Positions 26,225-34,102 of a stretch of 64,000 bases of DNA are shown here, one piece after another; position 1 is the stretch's first letter, and every line of letters begins with the position of its first letter. The notes beneath the pieces are model-generated. The model searched no databases and had not been told where the DNA came from. It saw nothing but the letters and a program-made list of their open reading frames with translations. The stretch is from JAPPLG01 sp965199935 (GTDB lineage: Bacteria > Bdellovibrionota > Bdellovibrionia > Bdellovibrionales > UBA1609). The stretch lies in assembly GCA_965199935.1 (NCBI GenBank), contig CBDATD010000001.1, forward strand, positions 558,001 through 622,000, read 5' to 3'. The translations under genes and the position numbers were made by a program.

Positions 26225-26992
26225 TCACAAAACCCTTTCTTTTTCTTTTAAGAAATGAATTAATTTTTTCGCCTGTTCAACAGCCGTACCCTCAATCATT
26301 TGCACGGGGGGTCTTGCTTCTGGAAAGCTGAGCCTCTCTACTGAAAAAGAGGGGATAAAAGAATCCACAGAAAAAGTTTTCAGCGGTTTATTTTTAGCAC
26401 GCATAATCCCCGGAAGATTGGGGTACCTGGGAGTATTAATACCCTTAGTGACGGAACAGACTACAGGGCCTGTCACTTCTAAAACCTCTATGAAACCTCC
26501 CTCAACAGATCTTTGCACCTCCAAGCAGTCTTCTTTCTTACTTATCTTCACCGCTAAAGAGATATACGGACGGTTTAACAGCTGAGCTAAAGCCCCGCCA
26601 AAAGCGCCAAAATTCCAATCCACAGATGATTTGCCGCAAAAGATGATATCTGTTTTTTTTAATTTCTCACCCAACAGCTCAAACATCACTCGAGCTGTTT
26701 GCAAAGAATCCAAAGGCTGATCTGTTTGAATATGAGCCCCTGAGGAGGCTCCCACAGCTAAAGCGGTTCGAAGCGCCTCTTTAGACCGAGCAGGCCCTAC
26801 AGTACACACCTCCACTGAACCTGAGTTTTTCTCACTCTGCTGAACAGCTTCTTCCAATGCAAACTCGTCGTAAGGATTGACCACCCACTTTACAGCAGAA
26901 AAATCAATTTCTTTTTCCCCTTCTTTAAGGCGAAAACGAGTGGTCGTATCCGGAACTTGTTTAATACACACAAAGTAATTCATATTTTTCAT
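26225..26992 (-). CDS. etfB: electron transfer flavoprotein, beta subunit
   Basis: A 255-residue ETF beta subunit, binding AMP and pairing with EtfA. YFVCIKQVPDT at the start, WVVNPYDEFALEEA near residue 35 and the signature VCSVTKGINTPRYPNLPGIM are family marks. GAGGT lies eight bases upstream of ATG 26992, supporting this start over ATG 26983. It is the first gene of an etfBA unit and is divergent from sdhC. Confidence 0.96.
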   Translation of the reverse strand: MKNMNYFVCIKQVPDTTTRFRLKEGEKEIDFSAVKWVVNPYDEFALEEAVQQSEKNSGSVEVCTVGPARSKEALRTALAVGASSGAHIQTDQPLDSLQTARVMFELLGEKLKKTDIIFCGKSSVDWNFGAFGGALAQLLNRPYISLAVKISKKEDCLEVQRSVEGGFIEVLEVTGPVVCSVTKGINTPRYPNLPGIMRAKNKPLKTFSVDSFIPSFSVERLSFPEARPPVQMIEGTAVEQAKKLIHFLKEKERVL

Positions 26993-27030
26993 TTTTTTTT
27001 ACCTCATTTTTTTATATGATCTATAAGAAT

Positions 27031-27678
27031 ATGAAAAGCGTTTTTCTTCGAACTACTGTGTGGCAAAAGGTCTTTGTCGGCCTGACAGGGCTGGGGCTGG
27101 CCTTTTTTATACTTATCCATATGCTGGGCAATCTTCTCCTCTTTGTTGGAGCAGAAAGCTATAATATGTACTCTTATCAGCTCATCAACAGCCCTGTAAC
27201 TGTCTTTTTTGAAATAGGTTTGCTCTTTCTTTTTATTATCCATATTCTTTGGGCCTTGGGGCTGACTCTCTATAACAGGAAAAGAAAAGGACCCTCTGCC
27301 GTAAAAGACTCTGCAAACTCTCTTATCCACAAAACTCTGTGGATACAAGGAACAATCATTCTCACCTTTGTGGTTCTTCATTTATTCACTTTTAAATACG
27401 GAACTCACTACACTATAATGTACGAAGGACAGGAGGTGAGGGATTTATTTAGACTTGTGAAAGAGGTTTTTCAAAAACCTCTTTATGTTGCATGGTATTT
27501 ATTCAGCCTTCTGATTTTGGCGGTTCATCTCAACCACGGGCTTCAGGCTTCTTTAAAGTCTTTAGGATTTTATCAAGAATCCTATCTTCGGAAAGTAGGC
27601 TTCATTTACTCTCTTATTGTTACTGCGGGATTTATGGCGCAGCCTATCTACTTTTTAGGAGGTTTCAGTGGAATCTAA
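27031..27678 (+). CDS. sdhC: succinate dehydrogenase cytochrome b subunit (b558 type)
   Basis: A 215-residue membrane subunit with five spans, the single-subunit diheme anchor used with B-type succinate dehydrogenase/fumarate reductase. Heme-ligand histidines are plausible in FILIHMLGN, FIIHILWALG, TFVVLHLFTF and AVHLNHGLQ. It links SdhAB to the quinone pool. ATG 27031 fits the family start better than ATG 27016. Its end overlaps the sdhA start. Two near-perfect DnaA-box sequences facing each other fall inside the gene (27323-27346). Confidence 0.93.
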   Translation: MKSVFLRTTVWQKVFVGLTGLGLAFFILIHMLGNLLLFVGAESYNMYSYQLINSPVTVFFEIGLLFLFIIHILWALGLTLYNRKRKGPSAVKDSANSLIHKTLWIQGTIILTFVVLHLFTFKYGTHYTIMYEGQEVRDLFRLVKEVFQKPLYVAWYLFSLLILAVHLNHGLQASLKSLGFYQESYLRKVGFIYSLIVTAGFMAQPIYFLGGFSGI

Positions 27679-29566
27679 AATCCCTTCAAACTCTTTAGCT
27701 GGTCAATGGAGATTTTTCCAAAAAACTGCGGGATTGGTAAATCCCTCCAACAGAAGAAAATACAATATTATTGTGGTTGGAGCCGGGCTTGCTGGAGCTT
27801 CTGCCTCCTCAAGCTTGGGAGAACTGGGTTACTCCGTAAAAACTTTTTTCATGCATGACTCTCCAAGAAGAGCCCATTCCATCTCAGCTCAAGGAGGCAT
27901 CAATGCCGCTAAAAATTATCCAAACGATGGGGACTCCATTGAACGTCTTTTTTACGATACTATAAAAGGAGGAGATTTTCGAGCTAGAGAAAGCAATGTT
28001 TATAGACTTGCAGAAATTTCCAATCACATTATCGACCATTGCGTGGCTCAAGGAGTTCCCTTCGCCAGGGAGTACGGAGGGCTTTTAGACAACAGATCTT
28101 TTGGAGGAGCTCAGGTGGCCCGCACCTTTTATGCGAGAGGGCAAACGGGCCAGCAATTGCTTTTAGGAGCTTATTCTTCTCTAATGAAGCAGGCAGACCG
28201 CGGGCGGGTCCATCTTTACCCTAGAAGAGAAATGCTGGATCTCATCTTAGAAAACTCCTGTGCAAGAGGTATCACGGTAAGAAATTTAATCACCGGTGAA
28301 ATTGAAACTTTCACAGCCCATGCTGTTCTCCTTTGTACAGGAGGATATGGCAATGCCTTCTATCTCTCCACCAATGCTTTGCATTCTAACGCCACTGCTG
28401 TTTGGCGCTGTCATAAGAGAGGAGCCTACTTTGCCAACCCCTGCTTTACTCAAATTCATCCTACATGCATTCCCCGCTCTCATGAAGGGCAGTCTAAACT
28501 CACCTTGATGTCCGAATCTTTAAGAAATGATGGAAGAGTCTGGGTCCCTAAGAAAGAAAAAGATTTTAGAAAACCTCAAGACATACCAGAGTCCGAAAGA
28601 GATTATTATTTAGAGCGTATTTATCCCTCATTTGGAAACTTAGTGCCGCGTGATGTAGCTTCTAGACAAGCTAAATTCCAAGTGGACAAAAATAGAGGAG
28701 TGGGGCCGACTGGTGAAGCTGTTTATCTGGATTTTAAAGACTCCATTCACAGGGATGGAAAGAAAAAAATATCAGAAAAATACGGTAATCTCTTTCAAAT
28801 GTATGAGCAGATTACAGGGGAAGATCCTTATCAAAACCCCATGAGAATTTTTCCTGCTGTTCACTATACAATGGGGGGGCTGTGGGTGGACTATGAGCTT
28901 CAAAGTAATATCTCCGGTCTTTTTGTTCTGGGAGAGGCTAACTTTTCTGATCACGGGGCCAATCGCTTGGGAGCTTCTGCTTTAATGCAGGGGCTTGCTG
29001 ACGGATATTTTATTATTCCTGTCTGCTTAGCCCATTATCTCTCTCAAACATCTTTTTCAAAAGTTTCCGAAACAGCTTTGAAAAAATCCAAAGAAGAGCA
29101 AATAGAAAAAATCAACAAACTTTTAAAATTAAAGGGGAGTGCATCAGCTCAAAGCATTCATAAAAAGCTGGGGAATATTCTCTGGAATCATGTGGGTATG
29201 GTGCGAAACAAAGAAGGACTTTTGCAGGCTGTTTCGGAAATTCAAAAATTAAGAGAAGTATTTTGGACTAGCATTTTTATTCCCGGATCTGCAAATTATA
29301 AAAACGCAGAGTTAGAAAGAGCTTTGCGTGTTGCAGATTATTTAGAGCTGGGAGAGCTTATGGCTGTAGATGCTCTTCATAGAGAAGAATCTTGCGGTTC
29401 ACACTTTAGAACAGAATATCAAAACTCAGAACAAGAAGCTCTGAGGGACGATGAAAACTTCTCCCATGTCAGTGTCTGGGAGCAGATTTCATCTTGCAAA
29501 TGGAAAGAACACCGTGAAAAACTTTCCTTTGAAGAAGCCGCTCCATCTCAAAGAAGCTACAAATAG
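27668..29566 (+). CDS. sdhA: succinate dehydrogenase flavoprotein subunit
   Basis: A 632-residue flavoprotein that oxidises succinate to fumarate. VVGAGLAGASASSSLGELG is the FAD dinucleotide fold, AHSISAQGGIN contains the His covalently bound to FAD, HPTCIPRSHEGQSKL is the substrate region, and GGLWVDY plus GANRLGASALMQGLADG lie near the FAD. The length and organisation match the B-type enzymes of Bacteroidetes, Chlamydia and deltaproteobacteria. GTG 27668 overlaps the sdhC end by 11 bases. Confidence 0.97.
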   Translation: MESKIPSNSLAGQWRFFQKTAGLVNPSNRRKYNIIVVGAGLAGASASSSLGELGYSVKTFFMHDSPRRAHSISAQGGINAAKNYPNDGDSIERLFYDTIKGGDFRARESNVYRLAEISNHIIDHCVAQGVPFAREYGGLLDNRSFGGAQVARTFYARGQTGQQLLLGAYSSLMKQADRGRVHLYPRREMLDLILENSCARGITVRNLITGEIETFTAHAVLLCTGGYGNAFYLSTNALHSNATAVWRCHKRGAYFANPCFTQIHPTCIPRSHEGQSKLTLMSESLRNDGRVWVPKKEKDFRKPQDIPESERDYYLERIYPSFGNLVPRDVASRQAKFQVDKNRGVGPTGEAVYLDFKDSIHRDGKKKISEKYGNLFQMYEQITGEDPYQNPMRIFPAVHYTMGGLWVDYELQSNISGLFVLGEANFSDHGANRLGASALMQGLADGYFIIPVCLAHYLSQTSFSKVSETALKKSKEEQIEKINKLLKLKGSASAQSIHKKLGNILWNHVGMVRNKEGLLQAVSEIQKLREVFWTSIFIPGSANYKNAELERALRVADYLELGELMAVDALHREESCGSHFRTEYQNSEQEALRDDENFSHVSVWEQISSCKWKEHREKLSFEEAAPSQRSYK

Positions 29567-29602
29567 ATTGAAAAGAACACCTTTTTATCCGATGATGTGG
29601 AT

Positions 29603-30346
29603 ATGGAATTAACTCTGCACATCTGGAAACAAGAAAATTCTCAAGCCAAAGGGAAGTTTGTTAGTTATAAATTAGAGAAACTGTCTCCAGACCTCTCTTT
29701 TTTAGAGATGCTGGACATTCTCAATGAGTCTTTAATTCAAAATAAAAAGGAGCCTGTAGCTTTCGACCATGACTGCCGAGAGGGTATTTGCGGTTCTTGC
29801 AGTTTAAGAATTAACGGAAAATCCCATGGTCCAAAATGCGGGCAAGCTTCCTGTCAAATTCATTTAAGACAATTTAAAGATAAAGATAATATCTGGATTG
29901 AACCTTTTCGGGCAAAGTCTTTTCCCGTCATTCGCGATCTTATTGTGGATCGAAGTGCTTTGGACCGTATTATACAGGCTGGAGGCTATATTTCTGTTAA
30001 AACAGGTTCAGCCCCTGAAGCTCACAGTCTTCCCGTGCAAAAATCAAAAGCAGATACGGCTTTTTCAACAGCAGCCTGTATTGGCTGTGGAGCCTGTGTA
30101 GATGCCTGTAAAAATGCTTCTGCTAATTTATTTGTCGGGGCTAAGTTAATGCATCTCTCCTCTCTGCCGCAGGGACAGGCGGAAGACAAAATACGAACGC
30201 TGAATATGGTTCGACAAATGGACAAAGAAGGTTTTGGATCCTGCTCTCATACAGGAGCCTGCACAGCTGTCTGCCCCAAAGAAATTTCTCTTAAAACTAT
30301 CGCAAAAATGAACCGAAATTTCATAAAACACTCTTTTAACTCATAA
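29603..30346 (+). CDS. sdhB: succinate dehydrogenase iron-sulfur subunit
   Basis: A 247-residue protein carrying electrons from SdhA to SdhC through three clusters. The [2Fe-2S] site is DCREGICGSCS with a later Cys, the [4Fe-4S] site is CIGCGACVDAC, and the [3Fe-4S]/third set uses CSHTGACTAVCPKEI. ATG 29603 is chosen; GTG 29597 would add two residues. Its end overlaps the convergent hypothetical gene by 11 bases, with no terminator between. Confidence 0.96.
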   Translation: MELTLHIWKQENSQAKGKFVSYKLEKLSPDLSFLEMLDILNESLIQNKKEPVAFDHDCREGICGSCSLRINGKSHGPKCGQASCQIHLRQFKDKDNIWIEPFRAKSFPVIRDLIVDRSALDRIIQAGGYISVKTGSAPEAHSLPVQKSKADTAFSTAACIGCGACVDACKNASANLFVGAKLMHLSSLPQGQAEDKIRTLNMVRQMDKEGFGSCSHTGACTAVCPKEISLKTIAKMNRNFIKHSFNS

Positions 30347-30716
30347 GCACACGGATGTAGGCGGCTCCCACAATAATCAAATCCTTGTTTTTAAGCTGTT
30401 TTTTTCGCACTTGCCGATAGTTGAGCAAAACAATGTCCTCACAGCCGGTACAAAACATGATTTTTTCTTTTTCCAAAAAAATCTCAAAACTCACTTTTGA
30501 GGCGTGAGGGTCCAAGAGGGGGAGGTCTGCATCTGTTGAGCCAACTGTTCGAGGCAGATACATAATATTCCAAGCAACCCCTTTTTGCACACCTTTTTCA
30601 AACTTCAGTTGGACAGGTTTTTTTAAAAAATCAAAAAACCCCTCTTCATCTTTCAGTAGCTCTGTATAGGCTTCCAACTGATTTTCAAGTTTAGATTTTA
30701 AATCACCTTCACCCAT
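30336..30716 (-). CDS. hypothetical protein, soluble
   Basis: A 126-residue protein I do not recognise, beginning MGEGDLKSKLENQLEAYTELL. It has no signal peptide or membrane span. The middle is beta-rich (KVSFEIFLEKEKIMFCTG, DIVLLNYRQVRKKQ), suggesting a small alpha/beta fold. ATG 30716 is chosen because AAAGGGAA lies five bases upstream; the open frame extends to 30827 without another supported start. It faces sdhB and is divergent from rpsF. Confidence 0.6.
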   Translation of the reverse strand: MGEGDLKSKLENQLEAYTELLKDEEGFFDFLKKPVQLKFEKGVQKGVAWNIMYLPRTVGSTDADLPLLDPHASKVSFEIFLEKEKIMFCTGCEDIVLLNYRQVRKKQLKNKDLIIVGAAYIRVLMS

Positions 30717-30805
30717 CACATTCCCTTTGAGAAGCCCCCCGAAACTATTTTTAACCAGGAACTTAATACAATTTTTACAGTTTTTAACCTCTATCTCAAG
30801 AAAAA

Positions 30806-30833
30806 TTGTTGCAAAAACCAGATTCAATATGAT
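30806..30833 (+). promoter_or_regulatory. possible sigma-70 promoter of rpsF-rplI
   Basis: TTGTTG (30806-30811), a 16-base spacer and TATGAT (30828-30833), 38 bases before the rpsF start. The -10 is good and the -35 weak. Read by eye only. Confidence 0.35.
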
Positions 30834-30870
30834 AGAGGCTTAACAGCTTGTTTTATCATTGGAGGTTTCT

Positions 30871-31305
30871 TTGTCTTTGCAGTCTTATGAAGTGATGCTG
30901 GCCCTGTCTCCATCTGTGGATGAATCTCAGCAAAAAAAATTTTTTGAACAAATTCAAAAAGTAATTAAAGAATTTGAAGGCTCTATTCATCACGTCGATT
31001 TTTTAGGTGCTCGGCCTCTTGCCAACGTGAAGAAAAAAAAGCTTTCTCGGCGCGCCTGCTATTTTCATTTTTCTTATCAAGCAAACCCTGGTGTCGTTCA
31101 TGAAGTAAATCGAGCTTTTAGAATGAAAGATTTTGTTCTATACTCACATCACGAGAAGCTGGACAGCAGGATTTCTTTGGACCAGCATCGCAGTCTTTTC
31201 GAGAGAGTTTTGAAGGATTCTTTGGAAAGAGAAGAGGCTAGACAAGCCCGCATTCAGATAAAAAGGAAAAAATTTGAAAATTCTCGTGAGGCTGGTTTTA
31301 GGTGA
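30871..31305 (+). CDS. rpsF: 30S ribosomal protein S6
   Basis: A 144-residue S6 protein. SYEVMLALSPSVDE at the start and RRACYFHFSYQANPG in the central sheet are typical. The last 35 residues are a Lys/Arg-rich tail (EEARQARIQIKRKK) beyond the normal 95-110 residue core. GGAGG at 30861-30865 sits five bases before TTG 30871, so that TTG is the start; an earlier TTG at 30859 would precede the ribosome site. Its TGA overlaps the rplI GTG. rpsR, usually between rpsF and rplI, is absent here. Confidence 0.93.
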   Translation: MSLQSYEVMLALSPSVDESQQKKFFEQIQKVIKEFEGSIHHVDFLGARPLANVKKKKLSRRACYFHFSYQANPGVVHEVNRAFRMKDFVLYSHHEKLDSRISLDQHRSLFERVLKDSLEREEARQARIQIKRKKFENSREAGFR

Positions 31306-31853
31306 AGATTATTTTAAAAGAAGATGTTCACCATGTGGGCCGCGCCGGCCAAATTTTGAACGTTAAAACCGGCTATGCAAGAAATTATCTTTTTCCAAGA
31401 AAATTAGCCGTTCCTGCAAGATCCAAAAGTTTAAAAGAGTGGAATTATAAAAAGAAAATGTCTGAGCTGAACTCCAAAAAAGCACAGTTTCTTCGAAACG
31501 AAATGGGCAAAAAAATAGAGGGTTTAAAAATTTCTTTTGAAAAACCAATGACTAAACAAGGAAAATTGTTTGGCTCTATTACCTTAAACGATATTTCTTC
31601 TCAACTGCAGTCCAAAGGCTTTAATATAGACAAAAAGTTTATTCAGCTGGACTCTCCCATCAAAGCCGCTGGAGATTATAAGTTGAACGTGGATTTAGGA
31701 GAAAAACTTGTTTCTATTGACATTTCAGTCCAAGGAGAAAAACCCAAAAATGAAAAAGCTTCTGCTTTTTCAAAATTAGTTCAATTCTCAAAATCCCTCA
31801 CAAGATCCAAAGAAGACTCTGCAGATGACACGGATTCTTCTGAGAAACAATAG
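31302..31853 (+). CDS. rplI: 50S ribosomal protein L9
   Basis: A 183-residue L9. The N-terminal rRNA-binding domain KIILKEDVHHVGRAGQ and VKTGYARNYLFPRKLA, the long connecting helix and the C-terminal domain (GKLFGSITLNDIS) are all present. About 30 extra residues at the end form an acidic Ser/Asp-rich tail. GTG 31302 overlaps the rpsF stop (GTGA), showing coupling. It converges on atpE with only 15 bases between stops and no terminator hairpin. Confidence 0.96.
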   Translation: MKIILKEDVHHVGRAGQILNVKTGYARNYLFPRKLAVPARSKSLKEWNYKKKMSELNSKKAQFLRNEMGKKIEGLKISFEKPMTKQGKLFGSITLNDISSQLQSKGFNIDKKFIQLDSPIKAAGDYKLNVDLGEKLVSIDISVQGEKPKNEKASAFSKLVQFSKSLTRSKEDSADDTDSSEKQ

Positions 31854-31868
31854 CAGCAGATCAAACAA

Positions 31869-32168
31869 TTACAGCTGGCCGACAATCAAGATAGAAATGA
31901 CTAAAGAAAAGATGACAATAGACTCTATAAAAACGAGTCCTAAAATCATAGAAGTGAACATATTTTTTTGAGCCTGCGGATTTCGGGCCAGCCCTTCCAT
32001 TGCTGAGGATCCGATTCTTCCCTGCCCCAAAGCTCCACCAACAGCCGCAAGTCCTATTGCAAGAGCGGCCCCTAAAGCAAAGAGACCTTTATCACTGACA
32101 GCCCCCATTTCTGCGTAAGCTAAAGCCTGTACAAACATAATTCCTAGTAAAAATACTCCTTTTCTCAT
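31869..32168 (-). CDS. atpE: ATP synthase F0 subunit c
   Basis: A 99-residue rotor subunit with two membrane helices. The polar loop is ARNPQ (residues 61-65) and the ion-carrying carboxylate is E82 in FIESIVIF. Q49 and S83 are present at positions that help bind Na+ in Ilyobacter-type rings, but the other ligands (Thr and Tyr there) are I84 and F87 here, so proton use is more likely. Unusually, about 20 N-terminal residues resemble a signal peptide ending AYA. It is the last gene of atpZ-atpI-atpB-atpE, separate from the F1 genes 21 kb away. Confidence 0.95.
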   Translation of the reverse strand: MRKGVFLLGIMFVQALAYAEMGAVSDKGLFALGAALAIGLAAVGGALGQGRIGSSAMEGLARNPQAQKNMFTSMILGLVFIESIVIFSLVISILIVGQL

Positions 32169-32179
32169 TTCCTCCCCCT

Positions 32180-32851
32180 TCAGTGATCATCCGATACAGC
32201 CATAGAAAAATAAATCATCGTCAGCATAGTAAAAACAAAAGCCTGCATCGTGCAAACAAAAAGACCTAAAAAATAAAAAATAACCGGAACTCCAATGGGC
32301 GCTAATTCTATAAAAGTGGAAAGTACTGCATGGTCCCCCATCATATTTCCATAAAGCCTAAAACCTAAGCTCACAGGACGCATAACATGGGAAATAAGCT
32401 CTAAACCAAAAAAAAACGGAGCAATCATCCACAGAGGGCCTAAAAATTGACGGATATAAGCCCATTTATGATGCTTTATCCCGTAAAAATTGTAAAGGAC
32501 AAAAGCACAAACGCCAAAAGCCATCGTGGAATTTAAGTTGTCTGTAGCCGCTGAAAAGCCGGGAATAAGTGTAAAAAGATTTTGGATCCAAATAATCAAA
32601 AACACAGCCCCAAAAATAGGAACCATTTTACGGCCCGCGGGTCCAATAACAGAGTCGCTAAGACCTGCAATAAATGAAATAAATAACTCTATCACCGCCT
32701 GAAAAGAAAGGGTTTTGGCAGGTTCTATTGCTTTTTTTAAAGCCATCCTGCCAAAGATGATGAAAAGAACAATCACTAAAAAAGATATCAAAGCTGAAAA
32801 AAGATGAGCCGAATGCCCTAAAAAAAGCTGTCCCCAATTAAAGTGAATCAT
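32180..32851 (-). CDS. atpB: ATP synthase F0 subunit a
   Basis: A 223-residue stator channel subunit. The essential arginine is R165 in SLGFRLYGNM, and the last helix carries Gln in TMQAFVFTML. Five to six membrane helices are visible. ATG 32851 has GAGG nine bases upstream and lies within the end of atpI (14-base overlap); the TTG three codons earlier is less likely. Confidence 0.95.
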   Translation of the reverse strand: MIHFNWGQLFLGHSAHLFSALISFLVIVLFIIFGRMALKKAIEPAKTLSFQAVIELFISFIAGLSDSVIGPAGRKMVPIFGAVFLIIWIQNLFTLIPGFSAATDNLNSTMAFGVCAFVLYNFYGIKHHKWAYIRQFLGPLWMIAPFFFGLELISHVMRPVSLGFRLYGNMMGDHAVLSTFIELAPIGVPVIFYFLGLFVCTMQAFVFTMLTMIYFSMAVSDDH

Positions 32852-33179
32852 ACTTGACAACCTCTAAACTTAAACCCAACAGGTAAAAAAACACTATAGA
32901 TAAGCCTGCCAAAAAAGAAAGTCCATCAATATATGGGCTTAAAATATAAATGATGACAGCCAAGAAAAAATATTTCAAAATCAAAAAATATAAAGAAAGA
33001 GTTCTTGAAGGAAAAATCCAAAATAAAAATTCCATATTAAAAAAAATCAATAATACGCCGCACAGCATAGATGCCATAGATAAAGACCCATAATAAACAG
33101 CCGTCAAAAGAAAAGCTCCACCAACGGCTTGAGAAATCCAAAAACAAGGTTTTCTTTTTAAAATTGAAGTTTTTTCCAT
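32838..33179 (-). CDS. atpI: ATP synthase subunit I family protein (AtpI)
   Basis: A 113-residue membrane protein with four spans, weakly conserved as AtpI proteins are. It begins MEKTSILKRKPCFWIS. AtpI helps assemble the c-ring and, with AtpZ, may act in Mg2+ or Ca2+ transport. Assignment rests on the membrane profile and its position between atpZ and atpB; the sequence itself is not decisive. It overlaps atpZ by 22 bases and atpB by 14. Confidence 0.7.
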   Translation of the reverse strand: MEKTSILKRKPCFWISQAVGGAFLLTAVYYGSLSMASMLCGVLLIFFNMEFLFWIFPSRTLSLYFLILKYFFLAVIIYILSPYIDGLSFLAGLSIVFFYLLGLSLEVVKYDSL

Positions 33180-33328
33180 ATAAAAACAATCCACAACAAA
33201 AAAGCTAAAATGACTCCCCCCGCTTGAAAAACTCCTTGTATTTTCCAAACCTGCTCCAGGACAGAGCCTATCAAAAACCCCACACTTACAAAACCGACTA
33301 ATTCAAAAGCTATAACAGACCATCTCAT
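33158..33328 (-). CDS. atpZ: AtpZ-type small membrane protein
   Basis: A 56-residue protein starting MRWSVIAFELVGFVSVGFLIG and ending FIWKKLQF, with two membrane spans joined by a short loop (EQVWKIQG). The GxxxG-like pattern in the first span, a charged residue after it and the gene order before atpI and atpB match the AtpZ family. AAGGTG lies four bases before the ATG, and the upstream lipoprotein gene ends three bases before it. The reading frame overlaps the atpI start by 22 bases. Confidence 0.75.
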   Translation of the reverse strand: MRWSVIAFELVGFVSVGFLIGSVLEQVWKIQGVFQAGGVILAFLLWIVFIWKKLQF

Positions 33329-33331
33329 AAA

Positions 33332-34102
33332 TCACCTTGATTTTACGGTGTTTTCTTTTCGATACTGCCAGTGTTTGCTTTTCCCTTCTGAAAAAGGCCA
33401 GCGAATGGTTTTAACCTCCTCCATAGCCTCCTCAAAGCGCCCCTCTTCCTCCATAAGCAGAGCCGTGTAAAAAGTTCCCTGCATTTTATCAAAAAACAAG
33501 GGATTTGTGCTTCGTATTTCCATAAAGAGAGCAAGGGCCTGCTTTCTTTTTTGTGTTAAAACTAAAAGGCGTGCTTTTGTAAATTGAATTTCCAATTTTT
33601 TTTGACCATTCAACTTTGACTCTCTTAACAGCAAATCAGCTGTTTTTAAAGCTGTATCAAAAAGTTCTTTTTTTATTTGAGTTTTCATCAATCCCTGTAG
33701 GGCAGAGAAGTCTGCCGGCCGATCTTCTAAAACTTTTTTCCATTCCAAAGATGCCTCTGAATACAAAGATAAATGTTTTTGATAAATCTCCGCTTTCTGC
33801 CTCCAAATACTTATTTTCTCCTCAGTACTCAAGTTTTTTGCCTCCAAATAACTCAAAAGGCTGAGAACAGATGAGTATTCCTTTTTCTGCAAACAGAAAG
33901 AAAGACTTTCCTCTATTTCTTTTCTAGATAAATCATAAATAAAATCATTGCTGAGTTTTGAACAGTTTTTTGTATATAAGGCTGTTTTTATTTTTAGCCT
34001 TGATGCTAGAAAACAGCCGGAAAGGTTGAAACACGCCATCAAAGCAATAAATTTTACAGCCTTATTGTTGTTAGACAGAATCTGATATAGACTCTGAATC
34101 AT
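33332..34102 (-). CDS. lipoprotein with TPR-like helical repeats
   Basis: A 256-residue protein with an N-terminal lipobox (FNLSGC, Cys at about residue 30), so it is likely membrane-attached. After the Cys the sequence is helical, with repeats resembling tetratricopeptide units (WKKVLEDRPADFSALQGLMK, then AKARL-like segments), suggesting a protein-binding scaffold. ATG 34102 lies inside the gyrA 3' end with GGAG ten bases upstream. It is followed after three bases by atpZ. The specific role is unknown; the location between gyrA and the F0 genes may be only operon packing. Confidence 0.65.
   Translation of the reverse strand: MIQSLYQILSNNNKAVKFIALMACFNLSGCFLASRLKIKTALYTKNCSKLSNDFIYDLSRKEIEESLSFCLQKKEYSSVLSLLSYLEAKNLSTEEKISIWRQKAEIYQKHLSLYSEASLEWKKVLEDRPADFSALQGLMKTQIKKELFDTALKTADLLLRESKLNGQKKLEIQFTKARLLVLTQKRKQALALFMEIRSTNPLFFDKMQGTFYTALLMEEEGRFEEAMEEVKTIRWPFSEGKSKHWQYRKENTVKSR

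Noticed and set aside
31869..32168. Sodium-driven ATP synthase
   Set aside because: Only Gln49, Glu82 and Ser83 match the Na+ site; the Thr and Tyr ligands are replaced by Ile84 and Phe87.
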